In this document: positions 61,901 through 64,000 of the stretch, piece after piece | Numbering within the stretch: position 1 is the first letter of the stretch | Layout of the letters: each line of letters opens with the position of its first letter | Origin: Emticicia sp051209875 | Lineage (GTDB): Bacteria; Bacteroidota; Bacteroidia; Cytophagales; Spirosomataceae | Reading direction: 5' to 3' | DNA: 64,000 nucleotides | Assembly (NCBI RefSeq): GCF_051209875.1 | Contig: NZ_JBNTQY010000001.1 | Location: 1,178,001 to 1,242,000 of the forward strand | The notes under the pieces: generated by a model | Databases searched by the model: none | Seen by the model: the letters and a program-made list of their open reading frames with translations, nothing else | Told to the model about the DNA's origin: nothing | Program-made: the position numbers and the translations under genes

Positions 61901-64000
61901 TAACTTGTAATGGCGATAACAGTGGCAAAGCGAACTTAACAGCGAGTGGTGGCACAGGAGCCTTGAAATATTTGTGGAGCAATGGAGCAACGACAGAAGA
62001 CTTAACAGGTTTAGCTGCAGGGACATATTCAGTAACAGTAACCGATGCGAACAATTGCAGTGCGACTGCCAGTGTATTAATCACCGAACCAACGAAAGTA
62101 GTAGCGAGCATAGTAGGTACAAACTTGACTTGTAATGGGGATAACAGTGGCAAAGCGAACTTAACGGCGAGTGGTGGTACAGGAGCCTTGAAATATTTGT
62201 GGAGCAATGGAGCAACGACAGAAGACTTAACAGGTTTAGCTGCAGGTACATATTCAGTAACAGTAACCGATGCGAACAGTTGCAGTGCAACAGCCAGTGT
62301 GTTAATCACCGAACCAACGAAAGTAGTAGCAAGCATAGTAGGTACAAACTTGACTTGTAATGGCGATAACAGTGGCAAAGCGAACTTGACGGCGAGTGGT
62401 GGCACAGGAGCTTTGAAATATTTGTGGAGCAATGGAGCAACGACAGAAGATTTAACAGGTTTAGCTGCGGGTACATACAGTGTCACAGTAACCGATGCGA
62501 ACTATTGCAGTGCGACTGCCAGTGTATTAATCACCGAACCAACGAAAGTAGTAGCAAGCATTGTTGGCACAAACTTAACTTGTAATGGCGATAACAGTGG
62601 CAAAGCGAACTTAACAGCGAGTGGTGGCACAGGAGCCTTGAAATATTTGTGGAGCAATGGAGCAACGACAGAAGACTTAACAGGTTTAGCTGCGGGTACA
62701 TATTCAGTAACAGTAACCGATGCGAACTCGTGTACAGCAACAGCCAGTGTGTTAATCACCGAACCAACAAAAGTAGTAGCAAGCATAGTAGGTACAAACT
62801 TGACTTGTAATGGGGATAACAGTGGCAAAGCGAACTTGACAGCGAGTGGTGGTACAGGAGCCTTGAAATATTTGTGGAGCAATGGAGCAACGACAGAAGA
62901 CTTAACAGGTTTAGCTGCAGGTACATACAGTGTCACAGTAACCGATGCGAACTATTGCAGTGCGACTGCCAGTGTATTAATCACCGAACCAACGAAAGTA
63001 GTAGCAAGCATTGTTGGCACAAACTTAACTTGTAATGGGGATAACAGTGGCAAAGCGAACTTGACAGCGAGTGGTGGCACAGGAGCCTTGAAATATTTGT
63101 GGAGCAATGGAGCAACGACAGAAGATTTAACAGGTTTAGCTGCAGGTACATATTCAGTAACAGTAACCGATGCGAACTATTGCAGTGCGACTGCCAGTGT
63201 ATTAATCACCGAACCAACGAAAGTAGTAGCAAGCATTGTTGGCACAAACTTAACTTGTAATGGCGATAACAGTGGCAAAGCGAACTTAACAGCGAGTGGT
63301 GGCACAGGAGCCTTGAAATATTTGTGGAGCAATGGAGCAACGACAGAAGATTTAACAGGTTTAGCTGCGGGTACATACAGTGTCACAGTAACCGATGCGA
63401 ACTATTGCAGTGCGACTGCCAGTGTATTAATCACCGAACCAACGAAAGTAGTAGCAAGCATTGTTGGCACAAACTTAACTTGTAATGGGGATAACAGTGG
63501 CAAAGCGAACTTGACAGCGAGTGGTGGCACAGGAGCCTTGAAATATTTGTGGAGCAATGGAGCAACGACAGAAGATTTAACAGGTTTAGCTGCAGGTACA
63601 TATTCAGTAACAGTAACCGATGCGAACTATTGCAGTGCGACTGCCAGTGTATTAATCACCGAACCAACGAAAGTAGTAGCAAGCATTGTTGGCACAAACT
63701 TAACTTGTAATGGCGATAACAGTGGCAAAGCGAACTTAACAGCGAGTGGTGGCACAGGAGCCTTGAAATATTTGTGGAGCAATGGAGCAACGACAGAAGA
63801 TTTAACAGGTTTAGCTGCGGGTACATACAGTGTCACAGTAACCGATGCGAACTCGTGTACAGCAACAGCCAGTGTGTTAATCACCGAACCAACAAAAGTA
63901 GTAGCAAGCATAGTAGGTACAAACTTGACTTGTAATGGCGATAACAGTGGCAAAGCGAACTTGACAGCGAGTGGTGGTACAGGAGCCTTGAAATATTTGT
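40945..64000 (+). CDS. Giant SprB-repeat surface adhesin, 3' end beyond window
   Basis: One frame stays open for at least 7,685 codons from the ATG at 40945; a GTG 24 bp earlier directly follows a stop. Order of parts: long N-terminal region with hydrophobic core ending STAEAQ (about residue 90); propeller-like module (about 96-405); Fn3-like (406-510); jelly-roll, carbohydrate-binding-like (513-667); SprB-like repeats (668-819); an unassigned domain (820-990); Ig/PKD-like modules with a duplicated block (990-1930); two SprB-like repeats; five DUF11 domains (2083-2921); one Ig-like module; then an SprB array from about 2998 on. SprB of Flavobacterium johnsoniae (669 kDa) is a motile gliding adhesin secreted by type IX secretion. 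The expected C-terminal sorting domain is outside the window, so secretion route and gliding role are inferred. Confidence 0.93.
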   Translation, partial: MRNSTSWLAIVNKIAKKGKAFYLFAALINFFLSEKVWKTFFQMPVMQVFVGNGLSIKARKQAFRPVIGGYVLAFLAMLFSLGSVSTAEAQNAPQGCDKYYLLVGETGSAAGTNGLTDVYQYSSNQAFTGCSLPGGGGEGMVVDPTKNIAYLSTPNSVGQIRIYDIVAGTFLTPIQLPSGEDILDVSPTSDFNFLFVSTYTGVYKVSTVNKNVVGYKQKSTLVNSGTADLWGCAVRPSNGNVYVSTNWQGGASTIEYFNPTTIVSGVMTGASTKIADAPSGYQYRGIIFDAAGNLWAVASSTAGGTKADKIFKYNPSAYNSSPLATFTMPVATHAPYGNVNAFDLAFGPNIGTDPILYITTFQGDCVTQLNTVTGGFNSYLDYRSGFTAKSIAWVCGNFKCICTAPVLTLSNVSTTPGTCTGSTPNNNATATIRGLVYNATDIVKADIKEGSSYGQIPVYGAASNVTLASGATSVKFTNLKPGTTYTVRAWSGKDECFSDITFTTAPSACCTGCISNNFVVNGDMATGNPPSSWTAPQGAWTLGTGSNRGNFGVLNNSNTNSDFYVYQEQTAVSGLTYTLDAWVASHGIANANAVAEMYLEFYNGATKIGESAHSATTLNYNGTLEVLSTIAAIAPTNTTKVRVVGHARGTALKFTDVILTTCYGVVNLTLGSKVDPNCNVSNGSITVTGTGGSGSYEYRINSGTWQPSNTYTGLAQGSYTLEIRDKNALTCTKTLSVTLTCVQTCNTVISGTVTNVTTMGASTGAINVTVTGGIAPYTYLWNDGVTTQNRTNLKAGIYWVTVKDVQGCSKMWQFIITQPYDCNGFRTQTQGGWGSDANGENPGAYRDANFVGAFPSGVTVGCGTRLLKLTTSQAVQDFLPSGTTPTTLPAGTLTNPGQSYSNNFAGQVVALTLSVGFDNYDANFGTSTDNLKNLIVKSGVFAGKTVQFVLDEANKALGGCTTSYTITDLHNAVTSINESYVNGTATGDYLNCCTLTVDAGANKTICNTDQIVLNGTVTNVSSCGTPGITTCATTITASTGWIADLNYAKVCGDNLGAKLWTKSGDPSPSSITLDLGQSYPAGTIIRVSLKLEHCSNTTSYQSDALIQASTSPSSGYVNLVSSLLFTHTSLQEYTYTLSSAARYIKVTDNGKCAFRLDYVKASTVATTSNSVTYLWTGPGIVGANNTESVTVNAAGTYTLTVTDCNNCQKSDVVVVTQNNVSANAGVDATICAGGSTTLTATLVTGATYEWRSSTNSAVLSTNPTFTVTPTTTTDYILTVIKNGCSASDGVRVTVNPIPTLVVSGTPTQPICTQSNGSVTVTATGGTGAYEYSKDNFVTKQSSNVFTGLSGSAAPGTTYTFYVRTVNAPNCVGTVTTTLICTQNCTLTVDAGPDKTLCNTDQIVLNGTVSNVSICGTPGVTTCATTITASTGWIADLNYAKVCGDNLGAKLWTKSGDPSPSSITLDLGQSYPAGTIIRVSLKLEHCSNTTSYQSDALIQASTSPSSGYVNLVSSLLFTHTSLQEYTYTLSSAARYIKVTDNGKCAFRLDYVKASTVGSTNNSVTYLWSGPGIVGANNTENVTVNAAGTYTLTVTDCQGCVKSDIVVVTQNNVSANVPDVTICAGGSATLTATPVAGATYEWRSSTNSTVLSTSQTYTVTPTTTTDYILTVIKNGCSASDGAKVTVLPAATVSLPADFQVCSGTSTTLTATGCTGTLLWSNNSTASTITVVPTNNGATPITVNYSVTCTTNTYNGCTATDAIVITVNPNPTVSADSKTICLGGTATLTATGCVGNVVWSGASTANGTTITVTPASVGSYSYIATCTNTNGCKATSTGVVTVTPTPTVSLPADFAVCSGTSTILTATGCSGGTLLWSASANSATTTSVTVIPTNTGASPITITYSVTCTTSSNNGCTATDAVTVTVNPNPSVTLTPTNITCNGAKDGKVLATGNGGTPQYTFSLNGGTFTTPAATTNTFTGLDPNTTYTITIKDTKGCIGTATTSLTQPATLLLSTTKVDPKCEKSDGSINLSVSGGTTPYTYLWSNGATTEDLTAKAEGTYSVTVTDKNGCSATTSVNLTPQDCSFDLALKKVLKTAGTYKPGDNVTFTISVINQGTVTATNVQVTDYIPTGLTLADAAWTAVSGKATLNAVIATLAPGITVTKDITFTINQSYEGATVINRAEISAVTNARGLLDKDSNPNATLGDDKGGLVSSPADDYVDGNGTGAIGDGVAATDEDDEDPALLNITQTFDLALVKKLSNPSQVVVPGSDVKYIITVTNQGTLTATNVQITDYIPSGMSLNDANWTSVAGKATLNSPIASISDNNGTATVAITLKVNADFEGTKLVNSAEISGASNSLGQNDIDSTPDQNADNDAGGKEDSASDDVITGNGTGVHDDTNAATDEDDEDPASVVVKQTFDLALVKKLSNPSQVVVPGSDVKYIITVTNQGTLTATNVQITDYIPSGMSLNDANWTSVAGKATLNSPIASISDNNGTATVAITLKVNADFEGTKLVNSAEISGASNSLGQNDIDSTPDQNADNDAGGKEDSASDDVITGNGTGVHDDTNAATDEDDEDPASVVVKQTFDLALVKKLSNPSQVVVPGSDVKYIITVTNQGTLTATNVQITDYIPSGMSLNDANWTSVAGKATLNSPIASISDNNGTATVAITLKVNADFEGTKLVNSAEISGASNSLGQNDIDSTPDQNADNDAGGKEDSASDDVITGNGTGVHDDTNAATDEDDEDPASVVVKQTFDLALVKKLKAGQPSEVGCEDVVNYAITIYNQGTLKASNIDITDYIPTGLALNSTLSSGWTLVAGNAKYTIVGPILPGQSATINIALNVLPSAATGSIVNMAEISNNATNALSLLDIDSKADTNPANDAGGLAGSPADDFIDGNGTGPVNSGTAATDEDDSDPALITMKAKPTVVASNNGPKCYGDEITLTAVGNATTYSWTGPNNYSATGAIVKIAALPANSGTYTVTAMLNGCFITATTVINQADKVTASIVGTNLTCNGDNSGKANLTASGGTGALKYLWSNGATTEDLTGLAAGTYSVTVTDANSCTATASVLITEPTKVVASIVGTNLTCNGDNSGKANLTASGGTGALKYLWSNGATTEDLTGLAAGTYSVTVTDANSCTATASVLITEPTKVVASIVGTNLTCNGDNSGKANLTASGGTGALKYLWSNGATTEDLTGLAAGTYSVTVTDANSCTATASVLITEPTKVVASIVGTNLTCNGDNSGKANLTASGGTGALKYLWSNGATTEDLTGLAAGTYSVTVTDANYCSATASVLITEPTKVVASIVGTNLTCNGDNSGKANLTASGGTGALKYLWSNGATTEDLTGLAAGTYSVTVTDANYCSATASVLITEPTKVVASIVGTNLTCNGDNSGKANLTASGGTGALKYLWSNGATTEDLTGLAAGTYSVTVTDANSCTATASVLITEPTKVVASIVGTNLTCNGDNSGKANLTASGGTGALKYLWSNGATTEDLTGLAAGTYSVTVTDANSCTATASVLITEPTKVVASIVGTNLTCNGDNSGKANLTASGGTGALKYLWSNGATTEDLTGLAAGTYSVTVTDANSCTATASVLITEPTKVVASIVGTNLTCNGDNSGKANLTASGGTGALKYLWSNGATTEDLTGLAAGTYSVTVTDANSCTATASVLITEPTKVVASIVGTNLTCNGDNSGKANLTASGGTGALKYLWSNGATTEDLTGLAAGTYSVTVTDANYCSATASVLITEPTKVVASIVGTNLTCNGDNSGKANLTASGGTGALKYLWSNGATTEDLTGLAAGTYSVTVTDANSCTATASVLITEPTKVVASIVGTNLTCNGDNSGKANLTASGGTGALKYLWSNGATTEDLTGLAAGTYSVTVTDANSCTATASVLITEPTKVVASIVGTNLTCNGDNSGKANLTASGGTGALKYLWSNGATTEDLTGLAAGTYSVTVTDANYCSATASVLITEPTKVVASIVGTNLTCNGDNSGKANLTASGGTGALKYLWSNGATTEDLTGLAAGTYSVTVTDANSCTATASVLITEPTKVVASIVGTNLTCNGDNSGKANLTASGGTGALKYLWSNGATTEDLTGLAAGTYSVTVTDANSCTATASVLITEPTKVVASIVGTNLTCNGDNSGKANLTASGGTGALKYLWSNGATTEDLTGLAAGTYSVTVTDANSCTATASVLITEPTKVVASIVGTNLTCNGDNSGKANLTASGGTGALKYLWSNGATTEDLTGLAAGTYSVTVTDANSCSATASVLITEPTKVVASIVGTNLTCNGDNSGKANLTASGGTGALKYLWSNGATTEDLTGLAAGTYSVTVTDANSCTATASVLITEPTKVVASIVGTNLTCNGDNSGKANLTASGGTGALKYLWSNGATTEDLTGLAAGTYSVTVTDANYCSATASVLITEPTKVVASIVGTNLTCNGDNSGKANLTASGGTGALKYLWSNGATTEDLTGLAAGTYSVTVTDANYCSATASVLITEPTKVVASIVGTNLTCNGDNSGKANLTASGGTGALKYLWSNGATTEDLTGLAAGTYSVTVTDANSCTATASVLITEPTKVVASIVGTNLTCNGDNSGKANLTASGGTGALKYLWSNGATTEDLTGLAAGTYSVTVTDANSCTATASVLITEPTKVVASIVGTNLTCNGDNSGKANLTASGGTGALKYLWSNGATTEDLTGLAAGTYSVTVTDANSCTATASVLITEPTKVVASIVGTNLTCNGDNSGKANLTASGGTGALKYLWSNGATTEDLTGLAAGTYSVTVTDANSCTATASVLITEPTKVVASIVGTNLTCNGDNSGKANLTASGGTGALKYLWSNGATTEDLTGLAAGTYSVTVTDANNCSATASVLITEPTKVVASIVGTNLTCNGDNSGKANLTASGGTGALKYLWSNGATTEDLTGLAAGTYSVTVTDANYCSATASVLITEPTKVVASIVGTNLTCNGDNSGKANLTASGGTGALKYLWSNGATTEDLTGLAAGTYSVTVTDANSCTATASVLITEPTKVVASIVGTNLTCNGDNSGKANLTASGGTGALKYLWSNGATTEDLTGLAAGTYSVTVTDANYCSATASVLITEPTKVVASIVGTNLTCNGDNSGKANLTASGGTGALKYLWSNGATTEDLTGLAAGTYSVTVTDANSCTATASVLITEPTKVVASIVGTNLTCNGDNSGKANLTASGGTGALKYLWSNGATTEDLTGLAAGTYSVTVTDANNCSATASVLITEPTKVVASIVGTNLTCNGDNSGKANLTASGGTGALKYLWSNGATTEDLTGLAAGTYSVTVTDANYCSATASVLITEPTKVVASIVGTNLTCNGDNSGKANLTASGGTGALKYLWSNGATTEDLTGLAAGTYSVTVTDANSCTATASVLITEPTKVVASIVGTNLTCNGDNSGKANLTASGGTGALKYLWSNGATTEDLTGLAAGTYSVTVTDANSCTATASVLITEPTKVVASIVGTNLTCNGDNSGKANLTASGGTGALKYLWSNGATTEDLTGLAAGTYSVTVTDANSCTATASVLITEPTKVVASIVGTNLTCNGDNSGKANLTASGGTGALKYLWSNGATTEDLTGLAAGTYSVTVTDANSCTATASVLITEPTKVVASIVGTNLTCNGDNSGKANLTASGGTGALKYLWSNGATTEDLTGLAAGTYSVTVTDANNCSATASVLITEPTKVVASIVGTNLTCNGDNSGKANLTASGGTGALKYLWSNGATTEDLTGLAAGTYSVTVTDANYCSATASVLITEPTKVVASIVGTNLTCNGDNSGKANLTASGGTGALKYLWSNGATTEDLTGLAAGTYSVTVTDANSCTATASVLITEPTKVVASIVGTNLTCNGDNSGKANLTASGGTGALKYLWSNGATTEDLTGLAAGTYSVTVTDANYCSATASVLITEPTKVVASIVGTNLTCNGDNSGKANLTASGGTGALKYLWSNGATTEDLTGLAAGTYSVTVTDANSCTATASVLITEPTKVVASIVGTNLTCNGDNSGKANLTASGGTGALKYLWSNGATTEDLTGLAAGTYSVTVTDANNCSATASVLITEPTKVVASIVGTNLTCNGDNSGKANLTASGGTGALKYLWSNGATTEDLTGLAAGTYSVTVTDANSCSATASVLITEPTKVVASIVGTNLTCNGDNSGKANLTASGGTGALKYLWSNGATTEDLTGLAAGTYSVTVTDANYCSATASVLITEPTKVVASIVGTNLTCNGDNSGKANLTASGGTGALKYLWSNGATTEDLTGLAAGTYSVTVTDANSCTATASVLITEPTKVVASIVGTNLTCNGDNSGKANLTASGGTGALKYLWSNGATTEDLTGLAAGTYSVTVTDANSCTATASVLITEPTKVVASIVGTNLTCNGDNSGKANLTASGGTGALKYLWSNGATTEDLTGLAAGTYSVTVTDANYCSATASVLITEPTKVVASIVGTNLTCNGDNSGKANLTASGGTGALKYLWSNGATTEDLTGLAAGTYSVTVTDANSCTATASVLITEPTKVVASIVGTNLTCNGDNSGKANLTASGGTGALKYLWSNGATTEDLTGLAAGTYSVTVTDANYCSATASVLITEPTKVVASIVGTNLTCNGDNSGKANLTASGGTGALKYLWSNGATTEDLTGLAAGTYSVTVTDANSCSATASVLITEPTKVVASIVGTNLTCNGDNSGKANLTASGGTGALKYLWSNGATTEDLTGLAAGTYSVTVTDANSCTATASVLITEPTKVVASIVGTNLTCNGDNSGKANLTASGGTGALKYLWSNGATTEDLTGLAAGTYSVTVTDANSCTATASVLITEPTKVVASIVGTNLTCNGDNSGKANLTASGGTGALKYLWSNGATTEDLTGLAAGTYSVTVTDANSCSATASVLITEPTKVVASIVGTNLTCNGDNSGKANLTASGGTGALKYLWSNGATTEDLTGLAAGTYSVTVTDANNCSATASVLITEPTKVVASIVGTNLTCNGDNSGKANLTASGGTGALKYLWSNGATTEDLTGLAAGTYSVTVTDANNCSATASVLITEPTKVVASIVGTNLTCNGDNSGKANLTASGGTGALKYLWSNGATTEDLTGLAAGTYSVTVTDANSCSATASVLITEPTKVVASIVGTNLTCNGDNSGKANLTASGGTGALKYLWSNGATTEDLTGLAAGTYSVTVTDANYCSATASVLITEPTKVVASIVGTNLTCNGDNSGKANLTASGGTGALKYLWSNGATTEDLTGLAAGTYSVTVTDANSCTATASVLITEPTKVVASIVGTNLTCNGDNSGKANLTASGGTGALKYLWSNGATTEDLTGLAAGTYSVTVTDANYCSATASVLITEPTKVVASIVGTNLTCNGDNSGKANLTASGGTGALKYLWSNGATTEDLTGLAAGTYSVTVTDANYCSATASVLITEPTKVVASIVGTNLTCNGDNSGKANLTASGGTGALKYLWSNGATTEDLTGLAAGTYSVTVTDANYCSATASVLITEPTKVVASIVGTNLTCNGDNSGKANLTASGGTGALKYLWSNGATTEDLTGLAAGTYSVTVTDANYCSATASVLITEPTKVVASIVGTNLTCNGDNSGKANLTASGGTGALKYLWSNGATTEDLTGLAAGTYSVTVTDANSCTATASVLITEPTKVVASIVGTNLTCNGDNSGKANLTASGGTGALKYL
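41140..41214 (+). other. Signal-peptide core of the giant adhesin
   Basis: After about 65 residues of N-terminal extension comes RPVIGGYVLAFLAMLFSLGS, then AEAQ as the likely cleavage site. Such an extended leader is unusual compared with the 20-residue signals elsewhere in the window. Confidence 0.7.
44032..44432 (+). repeat. 401-bp duplicated block, copy 1
   Basis: It is identical to 45205-45605 except for one synonymous base (T/C in an Ile codon at 44196 versus 45369). The spacing is 1173 bp, or 391 codons. It encodes a module starting CATTITASTGWIADLNYAKV. Confidence 0.95.
45205..45605 (+). repeat. 401-bp duplicated block, copy 2
   Basis: Second copy of the block at 44032. Flanking sequence on both sides is homologous but diverged, so only this core appears recently homogenised. 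Confidence 0.95.
47686..49197 (+). repeat. Three 504-bp tandem DUF11 units
   Basis: Units at 47686, 48190 and 48694 are each 168 codons and differ at only a few synonymous sites. Each holds a DUF11 domain (YIITVTNQGTLTATNVQITD) and an acidic tail (TDEDDEDPA) that could bind calcium. Diverged DUF11 domains precede (47194) and follow (49198). Confidence 0.95.
50917..52674 (+). repeat. 1125-bp higher-order duplication in the array
   Basis: 50917-51549 equals 52042-52674 (633 bp) with a five-unit offset. The match is bounded by ACG/ACA on the left and CTG/TTA on the right. Confidence 0.85.
54313..59300 (+). repeat. 2475-bp higher-order tandem duplication in the array
   Basis: At every variable site, the units starting 54481-56506 match those starting 56956-58981, eleven units later. 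The match extends from 54313 to 56825 on the left copy and ends at a GAT/GAC difference at 56826 versus 59301. This is a recent in-frame duplication of eleven units. Confidence 0.9.
62920..63853 (+). repeat. 450-bp dimer duplication near the window end
   Basis: 62920-63403 equals 63370-63853 with a two-unit offset. It is bounded by a GCA/GCG codon difference on the left and the Tyr/Ser codon on the right. Confidence 0.85.

Larger units (their letters stand above)
49981..64000 (+). repeat. 225-bp SprB repeat array, 62 full units plus a partial one
   Basis: Counting from the first Cys codon, units start every 225 bp from 49981, and the 63rd starts at 63931 in exact phase. Each encodes 75 residues (CNGDNSGKANLTASGGTGAL, then LKYLWSNGATTEDL, GTYSVTVTDAN). 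Cysteines fall at positions 1 and 51. Only position 50 (Ser/Tyr/Asn) and 52 (Thr/Ser) vary in protein among these units. One unit counted is 44 percent GC, richer than the surrounding DNA. The array continues past the window. Confidence 0.97.

Noticed and set aside
49935..63953. Long reverse-strand open frames with Pro/Val/Ala-rich repeats (up to 594 codons)
   Set aside because: They mirror the 225-bp coding array: its antisense simply lacks stops over long stretches. The forward frame is longer, continuous with a signal peptide and encodes recognisable SprB domains.
49981..64000. CRISPR-like regular spacing
   Set aside because: The repeat is 225 bp with no variable spacers and is fully coding; no cas genes are present.
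1..64000. tRNA, rRNA, insertion sequence or prophage genes
   Set aside because: I looked for cloverleaf-like segments, rRNA landmarks, transposase motifs and phage structural genes and found none I could support.

Overview
The window looks like chromosome of a Bacteroidota bacterium, most likely a Cytophagales relative. Supporting signs are AT-rich intergenic DNA without Shine-Dalgarno motifs, several TAnnTTTG promoter boxes, two TonB-dependent receptors (one with a CarboxypepD_reg-like leader domain), a BlaI/M56 pair, LytS/LytTR signalling, a carotenoid desaturase and a giant SprB-repeat surface protein. I see no rRNA, tRNA, CRISPR array, transposase or phage gene.

Layout. Positions 1-9.3 kb carry mixed genes: the start of a TauE/SafE-like permease, a heptad Asn-Gln coiled-coil protein, an XRE regulator, a DUF3179 membrane protein with a histidine-phosphatase lipoprotein, a BlaI/M56 pair, a DUF5694-like protein and a LytS/LytTR two-component pair. 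From 9.65 to 18.74 kb runs a probable operon: AhpD-like protein, TonB receptor, FG-GAP/ASPIC lipoprotein, MFS transporter, a frameshifted Asn-Gln coiled-coil gene, then three tandem AhpD-like genes and a terminator. From 19.07 to 26.9 kb follow two paralogous TTG-start proteins, two outer-membrane barrels, a vanadium-haloperoxidase-like lipoprotein, a FecA-like receptor and a gamma carbonic anhydrase. Two more haloperoxidase-like genes sit at 27.1-30.0 kb and a fourth at 39.5-40.9 kb. Between them (30.2-38.8 kb) lie ordinary genes: hydrolase, desaturase, NtrC-like regulator, purM, cyanophycinase-like, GH130-like and argH.

From 40,945 to beyond the window end there is one uninterrupted reading frame of at least 7,685 codons. 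It encodes a long signal region, a propeller-like module, Fn3/jelly-roll/Ig-like modules, five DUF11 domains (three in near-identical 504-bp units) and then an array of 225-bp SprB-type repeats: 62 complete units plus a partial one, with no end in view. Among the 62 units the protein varies at only two of 75 positions, while about a dozen codons alternate between synonymous forms. Nested tandem duplications of 2475, 1125 and 450 bp can be read from these markers.

How parts may work together. A palindrome, TTCCA-N6-TGGAA, occurs upstream of the XRE regulator gene, twice before the 9.65-kb operon and once before the 19.07-kb cluster. I infer, without proof, that the regulator controls both. Those clusters combine thiol-peroxidase-like, haloperoxidase-like and outer-membrane uptake functions, suggesting a cell-envelope peroxide/halide or small-molecule process. 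The giant adhesin follows a haloperoxidase-like gene by 80 bp and may be co-expressed with it.
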